Below are positions 15,190-24,692 of a stretch of 64,000 nucleotides of DNA, piece after piece. How positions within the stretch are numbered: the first letter of the stretch is position 1; each line of letters opens with the position of its first letter. The DNA is from Micromonospora sp. WMMD1128 (lineage in GTDB: Bacteria > Actinomycetota > Actinomycetes > Mycobacteriales > Micromonosporaceae), in assembly GCF_027497235.1 (NCBI RefSeq), contig NZ_CP114902.1, positions 248,001 to 312,000 of the forward strand, written 5' to 3'. A program made the translations under genes and the position numbers. The notes under the pieces are model-generated. The model was not told the DNA's origin. It made no database searches and was given only the letters and a program-made list of their open reading frames with translations.

Positions 15190-16013
15190 CGATCGACGGC
15201 TTCGCCGCGCCCCCCGCCCTGGTGGAGCACGCCCGCCGGTTCCACGCCGAGGGCGGCGTGCCCGCGGTGCCCCGGGTCGCCGCCACCGTGCTGCTGCTCC
15301 GCCCGGCCGGCGACGACTTCGAGGTCTATCTGATCCGGCGGGTGGCGGCGATGACGTTCGGCGGCATGTACGCCTTCCCCGGCGGCGGGGTGGACCGGTC
15401 CGACTCGGAGGCGCACCTCGACTGGGCCGGGCCGGAGCCGGCGGCCTGGGGTGAGCGGTTCCGGCTCGACCCGGCGGACGCGCAGGCGGTGGTCTGCGCT
15501 GCCGCGCGCGAGGTCTTCGAGGAGGCGGGCGTGCTGCTGGCCGGCCCGCACCCCGGGGCGGTGGTCGGCGACGTGAGCGGCGACGACTGGGAGGCTGCCC
15601 GGCAGGACCTGGTCGGCCGGCGTACCGGCTTCGCCGACCTGCTGGCCGGGCGCGGGTTGACGCTCCGGTCCGACCTGCTGCTGCCCTGGACGCGGTGGAT
15701 CACGCCGGAGTTCGAGCCGCGCCGCTTCGACACGTACTTCTTCGTCGCCCTGCTGCCCGAGGGGCAGCGGACCCGCGACGTCTCCGGCGAGGCCGACCTC
15801 ACGCTGTGGCTGCGCCCGGCGGACGCGCTGGCCCGGGCGAGGGCGGGGGAGTTGACCATGCTGCCGCCCACCATGGTCACGCTCGCCGAGGTCGCCGCCG
15901 CCGGTGACCTCGCGGCCGTGGCCCGCGCGGCGGCGGACCGAGACCCGGGTACGCCGATCGTGCCCCGCATCGAGGGCCTGGACGGAGCCTCGCCGCGCTT
16001 CGTGCTCCGCTGA
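15186..16013 (+). CDS. NUDIX hydrolase
   Basis: A 275-aa hydrolase of nucleoside-diphosphate-linked or acyl-CoA substrates. Seen: FGGMYAFPGGGVD (start of the Nudix box) and REVFEEAGVLL (its end), separated by about 40 extra residues, as in the CoA-type NUDT7/NUDT19-like subgroup; SGEADLTLWL further down is also typical of that subgroup. Start ATG 15186 overlaps the previous stop (ATGA), yet a TAGGCT box (15174-15179) 6 nt upstream could give an independent leaderless transcript. A paired GGGGCCCC element follows before pstB. Confidence 0.88.
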   Translation: MTIDGFAAPPALVEHARRFHAEGGVPAVPRVAATVLLLRPAGDDFEVYLIRRVAAMTFGGMYAFPGGGVDRSDSEAHLDWAGPEPAAWGERFRLDPADAQAVVCAAAREVFEEAGVLLAGPHPGAVVGDVSGDDWEAARQDLVGRRTGFADLLAGRGLTLRSDLLLPWTRWITPEFEPRRFDTYFFVALLPEGQRTRDVSGEADLTLWLRPADALARARAGELTMLPPTMVTLAEVAAAGDLAAVARAAADRDPGTPIVPRIEGLDGASPRFVLR

Positions 16014-16017
16014 GCGG

Positions 16018-16070
16018 TGCTTGCGCTCGGTGGCGCGCTTGCGCTCGATGGTGCTTGCGCTCGGCGGCGT
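16018..16070 (+). repeat. Short degenerate repeats of TTGCGCTCG
   Basis: TTGCGCTCG occurs at 16021, 16039 and 16055 in similar surroundings (GGTGCTTGCGCTCGGTGGC). Three irregular copies with 18 and 16 bp spacing, directly after the NUDIX stop; no function visible. Confidence 0.5.
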
Positions 16071-16071
16071 T

Positions 16072-16128
16072 GTTAGGCGGGGCCCCTTCCTATGCAGAAA
16101 CCGTTAATAGGGGGCCCCTCCTAACACC
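16072..16128 (+). repeat. Paired GGGGCCCC element, copy B
   Basis: GTTAGGCGGGGCCCCTTCC, spacer TATGCAGAAACC, then GTTAATAGGGGGCCCCTCC and TAACACC. Lies between the convergent NUDIX and pstB genes, ending one base before the pstB stop. More diverged than copies C-F. Confidence 0.8.
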
Positions 16129-16905
16129 TCAGCCGAAGCGGCCGGTGATGTAGTCCTCGGTCTTCTTCTGGGTGGGGTTGCTGAAGATCTTCTGGGTGTT
16201 GTCGTACTCGATCAGGCGGCCCGGGTCGCCGGTCTTCTCGATCGAGAAGAACGCGGTGCGGTCGGACACCCGCGCGGCCTGCTGCATGTTGTGCGTGACG
16301 ATGATGATGGTGAACTTGTCCTTGAGCTGGAACATCAGGTCCTCGATGGCCAGCGTGGAGATCGGGTCCAGCGCCGAGCACGGCTCGTCCATCAGCACCA
16401 CCTGCGGCTCGACCGCGATGGTGCGGGCGATGCAGAGCCGCTGCTGCTGACCGCCGGAGAGCCCGGCGCCGGGCTTGGCGAGCCGGTCCTTCACCTCGTC
16501 CCAGAGGTTCGCCGAGCGCAGCGCCTTCTCGGCCGCCTCCTCCAGGATCGACTTGCGCCGGACGCCGTTGAGCCGCAGCCCGGCCACCACGTTGTCGAAG
16601 ATGCTCATGGTGGGAAACGGGTTCGGCCGCTGGAAGACCATGCCGATCATCCGGCGGACCGCGGTGACGTCCACGTCGCGGTCGTAGATGTCCTGCCCGT
16701 CGATGGTGAGGTTGCCCTCGACCCGGGCGCCGGGCAGCACCTCGTGCATCCGGTTGATCGACCGCAGGAAGGTCGACTTGCCGCAGCCGGACGGGCCGAT
16801 CAGGGCGGTCACCGTCTTCGGCTCGACGGTCAGGTTGATGTTCTCAATCGCCTTGAAACCGCCGTAGTAGGCGGTGACGTTGGCGGCTTCGACGCGCTTG
16901 GCCAT
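16129..16905 (-). CDS. pstB: Phosphate ABC transporter ATP-binding protein PstB
   Basis: A 258-aa ATPase energising PstSCAB phosphate import. Seen: Walker [10 protein letters not shown] (37-45), Q-loop [10 protein letters not shown], signature LSGGQ (149-153), Walker B LMDEP (171-175) with the Pst-typical SALDPIST, and the switch histidine in IIVTHNM. Start ATG 16905 has GGAGGT 9 nt upstream; in-frame ATG 16929 lies upstream with no such signal. It follows pstA by 20 bp and is the last gene of pstSCAB. Confidence 0.96.
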   Translation of the reverse strand: MAKRVEAANVTAYYGGFKAIENINLTVEPKTVTALIGPSGCGKSTFLRSINRMHEVLPGARVEGNLTIDGQDIYDRDVDVTAVRRMIGMVFQRPNPFPTMSIFDNVVAGLRLNGVRRKSILEEAAEKALRSANLWDEVKDRLAKPGAGLSGGQQQRLCIARTIAVEPQVVLMDEPCSALDPISTLAIEDLMFQLKDKFTIIIVTHNMQQAARVSDRTAFFSIEKTGDPGRLIEYDNTQKIFSNPTQKKTEDYITGRFG

Positions 16906-16925
16906 GGTGGCGGTACCTCCGGTGT

Positions 16926-18014
16926 TCATCGGCCGAGCTGGTTTCGACGGGCCAGCAACTTCGCCGCGACGGTCAGGATGAGGACGAGGGCGACGAGGGT
17001 CAGCGCCGCGGTCCACGCCCGTGCCGGCGAGTACTTCGACGCCTCGCCGGCCTGCTGGTAGACGAAGAGGGCAAGCGACGACTGGTTGTTCTCGAACGGG
17101 TTGAAGTTGATCGCCGCGCCGCCGCCGGCGACGAGCAGCACCGGCGCGGTCTCACCGGCGGCCCGCGCGACGGCGAGCATGATGCCGGTGACGATGCCGG
17201 GCAGCGCGGTCGGCAGCACGACCCGCAGGATGGTCTTCCACTTCGGCACGCCGAGGGCGTACGCGCCCTCGCGCAGTGGCGCCGGCACGAGCCGGAGCAT
17301 CTCCTCGGTGGAGCGGACCACGGTGGGCAGCATGAGCACGCTCAACGCGAGCGCGGCGGCGAAGCCGGAGAAGCCCGGGCGGCCGTCGTTGAACACCGGC
17401 GAGACGATCAGCACCCAGAAGGCGAGCACGAACAGGCCGGTGACGATGGACGGGATGCCGGTCATCACGTCCACGAAGAAGCGGACGGTGAACGCGAACC
17501 GGCCCCGGCCGTACTCGACGATGTAGATCGCGCAGAGCACGCCGAGCGGGACGGTGATCAGCGTGGCGATGCCGACCTGCTCCAACGTGCCGATGATCGC
17601 GTGGTAGGCGCCGCCGTTGGCGTCCCGTGCCCCGATGTTGTTCATCGAGGTGCCGAAGAAGTCGCCGTCCAGCCGCTGGGAGCCCTTGCTGACGAGCGTC
17701 CAGACCACCGAGGCCAGCGGCAGCACGGCCAGCACGAAGGCGGAGTGGATCAGCGCGCTCCAGATCCGGTTGCGGGCCGAGCGGCGGCCCTCGACCGCGT
17801 TCGCCGCGGCGAACAGACCGGCCAGGTAGAGCAGCACGCCGAGGACCACGACCAGGACCGGGCCGCCGATGTCCGCGCCGTACACGAGGGCCGCGGCGAG
17901 CAGCAGCGCCGCGACGGCGATGGCGGGCGCGGCGTACGCCGGGAGCCGCCGGGCCCGCAGCGTGGCCGGCTGGGCCGGCGGGCGGGGACGGTGAGAGGTG
18001 AGAGTGGAGGTCAT
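16926..18014 (-). CDS. pstA: Phosphate ABC transporter permease PstA
   Basis: A 362-aa inner-membrane permease. Seen: two extra N-terminal hydrophobic helices ([32 protein letters not shown]) before the canonical six, and the binding-protein-dependent transport motif in [20 protein letters not shown]. The pstC stop overlaps its ATG by 4 bp (ATGA at 18014-18011), so translation is coupled. The longer N-terminus is also seen in other actinobacterial PstA proteins. Confidence 0.95.
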   Translation of the reverse strand: MTSTLTSHRPRPPAQPATLRARRLPAYAAPAIAVAALLLAAALVYGADIGGPVLVVVLGVLLYLAGLFAAANAVEGRRSARNRIWSALIHSAFVLAVLPLASVVWTLVSKGSQRLDGDFFGTSMNNIGARDANGGAYHAIIGTLEQVGIATLITVPLGVLCAIYIVEYGRGRFAFTVRFFVDVMTGIPSIVTGLFVLAFWVLIVSPVFNDGRPGFSGFAAALALSVLMLPTVVRSTEEMLRLVPAPLREGAYALGVPKWKTILRVVLPTALPGIVTGIMLAVARAAGETAPVLLVAGGGAAINFNPFENNQSSLALFVYQQAGEASKYSPARAWTAALTLVALVLILTVAAKLLARRNQLGR

Positions 18015-19138
18015 GCGGCCGACTCCGTGAACTCGCGGCGGCGGTAGATGATCGCGCGCGCGGTGATGTTGACGATCAGGGTGATCGCGAAGAGCACCAG
18101 GCCGGAGGCGATGAGGGCGCCTCGGCCGGTCTCGTTCGCCTCACCGAACCGGTTGGCGATGTTGGCCGCGATCGAGTTGCCGCCGGCCTCCAGGATGTTG
18201 AACGAGATGGCGTACGTCGATCCGAGCGTCAACGCCAGCGCGATGGTTTCGCCGAGCGCCCGGCCCAGGCCCAGCATCACCGCGGCGATCACACCCGGCC
18301 GGCCGTAGGGCAGGACCGCGGTGCGGACCATCTCCCACCGGGTGGCCCCGAGCGCGAGCGCGGCCTCCTCGTTGGCGGTCGGGGTCTGCCGGAACACCTC
18401 GCGGGAGAGCGAGGTGACGATCGGCAGCACCATGATCGCCAGCACCACCGAGCCCAGGAGGATCGAGCTGCCGTACGGGCCCTCGCCGAAGATCGGGATC
18501 CAGCCGAAGTATTTGTTGAGCCAGGCGGAGAGGTCGGTGACCGGTCCGGCGAAGTAGTCCCGGCCCCAGAGGCCGAAGACCACGCTGGGCACGGCGGCCA
18601 GCAGGTCGATGATGAAGCCCAGGCCGTTGCCGAGCCGGCGCGGGGCGTAGTGCGACAGGTAGAGGGCGATGCCCAGCGCGACCGGCACCGCCACGAGCAG
18701 CGCCAGCAGCGAGCTGAGCACGGTGCCGAAGGCGAGCGCGCCGATGCCGAACTTCGGCGGGTTGTCGTTCGGGAACCAGCCCTCGAAGGTCCAGAACGAT
18801 TCGGTGTTGGCCCGCAGCGCCGGCACGGCCTTGGCGATCAGGAAGATGGCGATGGCCGCGATGATCACCAGTACGGTGGCGCCGGCGGCCAGGGTCAGGG
18901 CGCGGAACGCGCGTTCCGCGCCGAACGCGCGGGCCCGGGGCAGGCCGCCGCCTCCGCCGAGGCCGCCGTCGCCGCCTCCGCCGAAGTCGCCGCCGCCACC
19001 GAGGTCGCCGCCGGAGCGGCCCGGGTTACCGGTGGGCTCGGCCACACGCGCCGAGGCACCGGCGGGCCGCTCGTGGCTCATGGCCACGGGGGTCCCGCCG
19101 GTGCCGGCGTGCGCCGAGCGGTGAGGGGTGTCACCCAT
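18011..19138 (-). CDS. pstC: Phosphate ABC transporter permease PstC
   Basis: A 375-aa permease. Seen: a cytoplasmic N-terminus with a glycine/aspartate-rich low-complexity tract (about residues 43-66, GGDLGGGGDFGGGG...), six or more membrane helices, and the EAA loop NEEAALALGATRWEMVRTAV. Start ATG 19138 has only GAGC upstream; an internal ATG 19081 (MSHERPAG) remains possible. It lies 41 bp after pstS. The Gly tract is not part of the PstC fold and looks like a lineage-specific expansion. Confidence 0.94.
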   Translation of the reverse strand: MGDTPHRSAHAGTGGTPVAMSHERPAGASARVAEPTGNPGRSGGDLGGGGDFGGGGDGGLGGGGGLPRARAFGAERAFRALTLAAGATVLVIIAAIAIFLIAKAVPALRANTESFWTFEGWFPNDNPPKFGIGALAFGTVLSSLLALLVAVPVALGIALYLSHYAPRRLGNGLGFIIDLLAAVPSVVFGLWGRDYFAGPVTDLSAWLNKYFGWIPIFGEGPYGSSILLGSVVLAIMVLPIVTSLSREVFRQTPTANEEAALALGATRWEMVRTAVLPYGRPGVIAAVMLGLGRALGETIALALTLGSTYAISFNILEAGGNSIAANIANRFGEANETGRGALIASGLVLFAITLIVNITARAIIYRRREFTESAA

Positions 19139-19179
19139 CTGCTCGCTCGCTTTGCGTTGAGAAGGTGTCGTTCAGGGCG

Positions 19180-20277
19180 TCAGGACAGGTTCTTGACCGC
19201 GGCCTCGACCTTGGTGCGGACCTCGTCGGGAAGCGGGGCGTAGCCCAGCTCGACCAGCTCCTGCTGGCCCTCGGCGCTGGCGGCGTGGCCGAGCAGTCCC
19301 TTGATCAGCGGCAGCTTGTCGGCGGCGATGCCCTTGCTGCAGACGATCTCGTAGGTCGCCAGGACGATCGGGTAGGCCCCGGCCTCCTTGGTGTTGTAGT
19401 CGATCGACATCTTGAGGTCGTCGCCCTGGCCCTCGAACTTGGCCCCGGCGATGGTCTTGCCGGCCGAGTCGCCGGTCAGCTCGGCGAACTCGCCGTTGCC
19501 GTTCTTGACCTTGGCCATCTTGAGGCCGGAGTTCTCGGCGTACGACCACTCGACGTAGCTGATGGTGCCGTCGGTGCTCTTGACCTTGCTGGCCACGCCG
19601 TCGGACTTGGCCGCGCCGACGCCGCCCGGAGCCTTCCACGCCTTGGAGTTCTCGAAGGTCCAGTCCGCCTCGGCGGTCTTCGACAGGTACTTGGTGAAGT
19701 TGTCGGTGGTGCCCGACTCGTCGGAGCGGTGCACCGCCTGGATCGCGGTCGACGGCAGCGTGGCGTCCGGGTTGTCGGCCTTGATCGCCGCGTCGTCCCA
19801 CTTGGTCACCTTGCCGGCGAAGATCTTCGCCAGGGTGGCCGGGCTGAACTGGAGGTTGTCCGCGCCGCCGACGTTGTAGACGACCGCGACCGGGCCGATC
19901 ACCATCGGCAGGTTGAGGGCCTGGCCGCTGTTGCACCGGGCGTCGGCCTTCGGCTGCTCCTCCTCCTTGAGGGCGGAGTCGGAGCCGGCGAAGTCGGCGG
20001 TGCCGGCGATGAACGCCTGGATACCGGCGCCGGAACCGCTCGGCTCGTAGTTGATCGTGGTGCCCGTGCACTTCTGCTGGTACGCCTTGATCCATTCGGC
20101 CATGGCGTTCTTCTGCGCGGAGGAGCCCTGGGCGTTCAGCGTGCCGGTGGCGCAGTCCGCCGCAGCGGAGCCGGTGGCGCCGGCGGCCGGCTCGTTGTTG
20201 TCCGAGCCGCAGGCGCTGAGACCGAGGACCGCGGTAAGAGCGAGACAGGCGATGGCGCCGTGCCGCTGGAGCTTCAC
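19180..20277 (-). CDS. pstS: Phosphate-binding lipoprotein PstS
   Basis: A 365-aa lipoprotein that captures phosphate outside the membrane. Seen: signal peptide with lipobox LSAC (C23), then a Ser/Ala spacer and the PstS fold with SSAQKNAMAEW, EPSGSGAGIQAFIAGTADFAGSD and SDESGTTDNFTKYL, all phosphate-contacting segments in the family. First gene of pstSCAB; PHO-box-like repeats lie about 110 bp upstream (20390-20406). Confidence 0.96.
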   Translation of the reverse strand: MKLQRHGAIACLALTAVLGLSACGSDNNEPAAGATGSAAADCATGTLNAQGSSAQKNAMAEWIKAYQQKCTGTTINYEPSGSGAGIQAFIAGTADFAGSDSALKEEEQPKADARCNSGQALNLPMVIGPVAVVYNVGGADNLQFSPATLAKIFAGKVTKWDDAAIKADNPDATLPSTAIQAVHRSDESGTTDNFTKYLSKTAEADWTFENSKAWKAPGGVGAAKSDGVASKVKSTDGTISYVEWSYAENSGLKMAKVKNGNGEFAELTGDSAGKTIAGAKFEGQGDDLKMSIDYNTKEAGAYPIVLATYEIVCSKGIAADKLPLIKGLLGHAASAEGQQELVELGYAPLPDEVRTKVEAAVKNLS

Positions 20278-20389
20278 TTGAAAGGTTTCCCTTCACGTCT
20301 TTGGTCAGGTCGCCCGGGGTGCCGGGGGCCGGAACTGGCCGGCTGACGTGAAAGTTAGAAGTGCCAGATGGACGGTTCGCCGGTCGGAA

Positions 20390-20406
20390 GTGAACGCGGG
20401 ATGAAC
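20390..20406 (-). promoter_or_regulatory. PHO-box-like direct repeat upstream of pstS
   Basis: On the plus strand GTGAAC (20390) and ATGAAC (20401) lie 11 bp apart; in pstS orientation these read GTTCAT and GTTCAC, the PHO-box unit with its usual period. Only two clear units are present. The rest of the 290-bp pstS-mshD interval shows no gene. Confidence 0.65.
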
Positions 20407-20567
20407 ACGTCCGGCCGGTGAGATGGCCGTACGCTGAGGCGGTTCTGTCCATTTCGTGAACTGGCGACCTGCTATCGCTTTTAACGCGATTTATCCGGTC
20501 AGCCGTTACCGCGCCGAGCCTCCGGCGTGACGCTCCCGTGACCGGCCTCGCGGGCCCGGGCCGGCGC

Positions 20568-21524
20568 TCAGCCGAGCTGGTAGTTGACGTGCGCGGACCA
20601 CCTGGCGAAGCCGAGCCGCTCGTAGAGGGCGACCGCGCGGGTGTTGCTCTCGTCGACGTAGAGCATCACCCGGTCCAGCCCGCGCCGGTCGCGCAGGTGG
20701 GCCAGGCCGGCGGCGGTGAGCGCCCGGCCCAGCCCGCCGCGGTGCGCGGACGGGTCGACGCCGAGCACGTAGACCTCGCCGATCCGGGCCGATCCGGGCC
20801 GCTCGTGCACCTTGGTCCAGTGGAAGCCGAGCAGCCGGCCGGTGGCCGACTCCACCGCGAGCAGGAAGCCGGCCGGGTCGAACCACGGCTCGGCCATCCG
20901 GACGCGCAGGTCGTCGACGGTCCACCGGCCCTGCTCGGGGTGCTCGGCGAACGCGGCGTTGTTGACCGCCAGCCAGGACTCGTCGTCGTCGCCGGGTCGG
21001 AACGCCCGCAGCTCGACGCCCTCGGGCAGGACCGGCTCGGGCAGCGCGGCGGCGAGCGGCCGGCGCAGTTGGAACAGCACCCGCGCCCGGGCGAAGCCCA
21101 GGTCGACCGCGAGCGCGGCGGCCGACGGGTGGTCGCCGTGCGCCCAGGCGCGCAGCGGCCCGGAGGCGGCGGCCAGCACGCCCCGGGCCAGCGCCCGGCC
21201 GGTGCCCCGCCGCCGGTGCGCCGGGTGCACCACCAGCTCCACGCCGACGCCCTCGGCGGGCGCGGTGGTGTCGAGGTGCGCGTACCCGGTCAGGGTGCCG
21301 TCGGCGGCCCGGGCGGTGAGGTGCACCGCGGGCGCCCCGGGGTCGCGCAGCCGCAGCAGCACGTGTTCGTCGAGCGGATCGGCGCCGTCGGCGTCGCCGG
21401 CCGCGCGCGCCAGCGCCAGCACGTCGGTGACCTCGGCCGTCGTCAGCCGCTCGGTGGGTGCGACCCGGTCGCCCGGGGCCGCCGCGTCAGGTCCGGGACC
21501 ACTCGTCGGCTCGGTGCTGCTCAT
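20568..21524 (-). CDS. mshD: Mycothiol synthase MshD
   Basis: A 318-aa acetyltransferase performing the last step of mycothiol synthesis, acetylation of Cys-GlcN-inositol by acetyl-CoA. Seen: two tandem GNAT domains; the N-terminal one has VVHPAHRRRGTGRAL and the C-terminal one has VYVLGVDPSAHRGGLGRAL, both acetyl-CoA loops; the C-terminal half (NNAAFAEHPEQGRWT, FHWTKVHE) is characteristic of MshD. Start ATG 21524 lies 7 nt after TACCGT (21537-21532); GTG 21533 overlaps that -10 box. mshA is at 54.5 kb in this window. Confidence 0.95.
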   Translation of the reverse strand: MSSTEPTSGPGPDAAAPGDRVAPTERLTTAEVTDVLALARAAGDADGADPLDEHVLLRLRDPGAPAVHLTARAADGTLTGYAHLDTTAPAEGVGVELVVHPAHRRRGTGRALARGVLAAASGPLRAWAHGDHPSAAALAVDLGFARARVLFQLRRPLAAALPEPVLPEGVELRAFRPGDDDESWLAVNNAAFAEHPEQGRWTVDDLRVRMAEPWFDPAGFLLAVESATGRLLGFHWTKVHERPGSARIGEVYVLGVDPSAHRGGLGRALTAAGLAHLRDRRGLDRVMLYVDESNTRAVALYERLGFARWSAHVNYQLG

Positions 21525-21591
21525 CCGAGTCACGGTAGCGGCCGGCGGGGCGCCGTTCCCGCCGGAGCGCGACGGCGGTCGGTGGCACTCG

Positions 21592-22485
21592 TCACTGGAT
21601 GCCGGTGGGCAGCGGCTCCAGGACGAAGCTGCCGAGCAGCTCGGGCAGCAGCTTCTGCAACGCGGCGACGGTGCCGGAGCGGTCCCCGCCCGCGTCGTGC
21701 ATGAGCACGATCGCGCCCGGCCCGGTCTGGGTGCGGACCGCCGTCTCGATGGCGGTCGCGCCCGGCGCCTTCCAGTCGGACGGGTCGACGCTCCAGTGCA
21801 GTGGCGTGAGGCCCAGGTCGGTGCAGGCCGACACCACCGGGGCGGTCCAGGCGCCGCCGGGCTGGCGGTAGTACGCGATCCGGGCGTTCGGCGCGGCGGC
21901 CAGGATCGCGTCGTTGGTCCGTTGCAGGTCCGCCCGGATCGTCGCCGTGCTGCGCTTGCCGAGGTTGACGTCGTGCTTCCAGGAGTGGTTGCACAGGGTG
22001 TGCCCCTCGGCCTCGATCGACCGGACCAGGTCCGGGTAGTTCTCGGCGTTCTCGCCGACGACGCAGAACGTGGCCTTCACGCCGTGCTCGGCGAGCAGGG
22101 CGAGCACCTGTGGCGTCCACCGGGGGTCGGGGCCGTCGTCGAAGGTCAGCGCGACCCGGGACGAGCCGGTGGTGACGTGGGCGCCGAAGGGCCCGTCACC
22201 GGCGTCCTCGGGCATGGCGGGAGCAGCGTCCGGCGCCGCGTCCGGGCTCGGCCGGGCGGTCTCCGGCGAGCCGGTGGCCGGCGGCTGGTCGGCGTAGCGC
22301 GTGGTGTCGCCGAACGCGGTCGTGCCGGCGGCCGTCGGGTGCTGCTCGGGCACCAGGCTGCGGCCCAGCGCGTACGCCGAGGCCGACAGCCCGACGAGCA
22401 CCGCGGTCACGACCACCAGCACCCGCGGTGTCGAGCCGGTCATCAGCGGCACCGGCCGTTCGCCGCCCCCGTGGTCACCGCGCAC
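21592..22485 (-). CDS. Polysaccharide deacetylase (NodB domain), membrane-anchored
   Basis: A 297-aa protein with an N-terminal membrane anchor (VLVVVTAVLVGLSASAYAL, about 22-40), an Ala/Pro-rich linker and a NodB domain. Seen: TFDDGPDPRW (114-123) with the general base and metal Asp, HSWKH (H167, H171) as metal ligands, YRQPGGAW with the Arg motif, and LMHD near the end. Predicted to deacetylate N-acetylated cell-wall or exopolysaccharide sugars outside the membrane. Start GTG 22485 has a GGGGGG tract 9-14 nt upstream. It is transcribed away from glnR. Confidence 0.88.
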   Translation of the reverse strand: MRGDHGGGERPVPLMTGSTPRVLVVVTAVLVGLSASAYALGRSLVPEQHPTAAGTTAFGDTTRYADQPPATGSPETARPSPDAAPDAAPAMPEDAGDGPFGAHVTTGSSRVALTFDDGPDPRWTPQVLALLAEHGVKATFCVVGENAENYPDLVRSIEAEGHTLCNHSWKHDVNLGKRSTATIRADLQRTNDAILAAAPNARIAYYRQPGGAWTAPVVSACTDLGLTPLHWSVDPSDWKAPGATAIETAVRTQTGPGAIVLMHDAGGDRSGTVAALQKLLPELLGSFVLEPLPTGIQ

Positions 22486-22593
22486 ACGTGCATCCCCCCT
22501 AGATCCTGATAAACCAGGCAGTCAGGATAGGGCGGAACTATGTGGCAAATAGGGCATACGGGGAAAATGTCCCCTGCGGGGGGTGCGGACCGG

Positions 22594-23307
22594 TCAGACC
22601 GGCAGCGGGGCGGGCTCCGTCTCCGGCAGCGAACGCGACGGCGGCACGACGAACTTGTAGCCGACCTGACGGACCGTGCCGATCATCGACTCGTACTCCG
22701 AGCCGAGCTTGGCGCGCAGCCGCCGGACGTGCACGTCGACCGTGCGGGTGCCACCGAAGTAGTCGTAGCCCCAGACCTCACGCAGCAACTGGTCCCGGGT
22801 GAACACCCGGCCCGGGTGCTGGGCGAGGAACTTCAACAGCTCGAACTCCTTGTACGTGAGGTCGAGCGGCCGGCCCTTCAGCTTGGCGGCGTAGGTGTCC
22901 GGGTCGATGTTCAGCTCACCGGCCCGGATCGAGCCACCGGCGCCGGCCACCGCGTTGCTCAACCGGCCGACGGCGAGTCGCAGGCGGGCCTCCACCTCGG
23001 CCGGGCCGGCCCCGGCGAGGATCACGTCGTCCACACCCCAGTCGGCGTTCAGCGCGATCAGGCCGGCCTCGGTCACTACCGCGACCAGCGGCACGCCGAG
23101 CCCGGTGGCGTGCAGCATCCGACAGGTGGCACGCGCCTCGCTCAACTCGGAACGGGCGTCCACCAGGACGGCGTCCGGCGTCGGGCCGGAGACAAGCGTG
23201 CGCACGTCGCGGGGCGCGGTGCGCACCGAGTGCGGCAGCAGGTCGAGCGCCGGCAGCACCGCCGACGGCTCACCCGCACGTGCGGTCACGAGCAGCAGGA
23301 GCTCCAC
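22594..23307 (-). CDS. glnR: Nitrogen regulator GlnR (OmpR-family)
   Basis: A 237-aa orphan response regulator, master regulator of nitrogen assimilation in actinomycetes. Seen: [12 protein letters not shown] start, the degenerate receiver with [19 protein letters not shown] in place of a full acidic pocket, [21 protein letters not shown], and a C-terminal winged helix ([33 protein letters not shown]). Start GTG 23307 is 5 nt after a near-perfect GGAGGTGATC. The glnR-mshD neighbourhood is conserved in Streptomyces and mycobacteria, supporting the assignment. Confidence 0.95.
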   Translation of the reverse strand: MELLLLVTARAGEPSAVLPALDLLPHSVRTAPRDVRTLVSGPTPDAVLVDARSELSEARATCRMLHATGLGVPLVAVVTEAGLIALNADWGVDDVILAGAGPAEVEARLRLAVGRLSNAVAGAGGSIRAGELNIDPDTYAAKLKGRPLDLTYKEFELLKFLAQHPGRVFTRDQLLREVWGYDYFGGTRTVDVHVRRLRAKLGSEYESMIGTVRQVGYKFVVPPSRSLPETEPAPLPV

Positions 23308-23559
23308 GATCACCTCCGTCCCGGCGGCCCTACGGCCGCGCGCGACCAGCGGCACGCCCGGGCGGGGGCGGCGCTGTGAACTTGCGTGGGTCCCGGCGTC
23401 GCTGACGGGCGGGGTAACGGCTTGAGCGTAACCGATGGCCTCGCCGTCACCTTCGCGGCTTTTCCCGTTTGCCCTTTCTGCCCCCGATCGCGGCCAAGGT
23501 TTTAACGTTGCCGAAACCGTGACCCCCGCCGGACCGCCCGGGTCTGGCACGATCGGGGC

Positions 23560-24609
23560 GTGTTTCCCTCCACCTCACGCGACGCCGCTCGCGAACCGTG
23601 GGCCGATGACCCGCCCGCCGGGCCGTCCGGCCCCGCCCGTGGCTACCCGCCCGCCCCACGCACCGGGCCGGCCGAGGCGGAGGAGGAGCGGCCCGAGCGG
23701 AAGGGGCCACGCCGGCTCCGCAAGGGCGGCCAGGGCCGGCGTCCCGACCCCGAGTCGGAGGAGACGCCCGAGGAGGAGGTCCCGTCGGTCCCCTTCCGGC
23801 GTCCGCTGGCGCTGACCGTGGCCGGCTTCGCCGCGCTGCTCGGCGTGGGCCTGGTGCTCGGGGCGCAGACCGCCGGCCCCGGGCACCGGCTGCCCTTCGC
23901 GGCCATCGTCTTCGGCGTCCAGCTCCTCTACGTGCTCGCCTGGACCATGGCCATGCGACCGCCCGCGCTGCTCGTCGTGGCGCTTGTCAGCGCCGGTACG
24001 GCGGCGATCGCCGACACCGCCGCCGTGCAGACCGACGTCGCCGGCCTGGCCCCCCTCGGGTACGCCGCGGTGGCCGGGTTCGTGCTCGGCGTGCTGGGCC
24101 AGCTCGTCCGCCGGGTGGACCGGGTCCGGGTGACCGACTCGCTCGGCGGCACCCTGCTCATCGTGATCGGGGTGGTCGCCTTCGCCTCGCTGATCGTGCT
24201 CAGCCGGATACCCAAGGGCACCCAGGCGATCACGGTCTGCCTCAGCGCCGCCGGGGTGGCCCTGCTGGTGGCGCGGTTGACCGACGCGATCGCGCCGTGG
24301 CCGCGGCTCGCCCCGCAGGTGCCCCGGGGCGCCGCCGGAGTGGTGGCGGGCGCCATGATCGGCACGCTCACCAGCGCCGTGCTCGGCAGCTACCTGGTCG
24401 GCTTCACCCCGACCAGCGCCGCCCTGGTCGGGGTGGTCACCGCGGCCACCGCTGTCCTCGCCGACCTGGCCGTGGGATACGCCGAGGCGGGCCGGCTGAT
24501 GGCCGGTGAGCTGCCGACCATGTGGGTGGCCCGGCACATGCAGGGGCCGCTCGGCGGCTTCGCGCTCGCCGCGCCTGCCGCGTACGCCATGTGCGTGCTC
24601 TTCCTCTGA
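23560..24609 (+). CDS. Conserved membrane protein, unknown function
   Basis: A 349-aa protein with a charged, Pro/Glu/Arg-rich cytoplasmic N-terminus (about 90 residues) and roughly nine hydrophobic segments ([54 protein letters not shown] and others). The C-terminal helices with [17 protein letters not shown] distantly recall CdsA-type proteins but no catalytic signature is visible, so I leave it unnamed. Start GTG 23560 follows CACGAT (23548-23553) by 6 nt. Divergent from glnR; the 252-bp gap between them holds both promoters. Confidence 0.8.
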   Translation: MFPSTSRDAAREPWADDPPAGPSGPARGYPPAPRTGPAEAEEERPERKGPRRLRKGGQGRRPDPESEETPEEEVPSVPFRRPLALTVAGFAALLGVGLVLGAQTAGPGHRLPFAAIVFGVQLLYVLAWTMAMRPPALLVVALVSAGTAAIADTAAVQTDVAGLAPLGYAAVAGFVLGVLGQLVRRVDRVRVTDSLGGTLLIVIGVVAFASLIVLSRIPKGTQAITVCLSAAGVALLVARLTDAIAPWPRLAPQVPRGAAGVVAGAMIGTLTSAVLGSYLVGFTPTSAALVGVVTAATAVLADLAVGYAEAGRLMAGELPTMWVARHMQGPLGGFALAAPAAYAMCVLFL

Positions 24610-24692
24610 CCCGCCCGGTTGGGGAATCCGCGCCCCGGGTAAGTACGGTTGCGCCGCGAGACGCGGTGACGGCGGCGAGGACTGGAGGCGAC

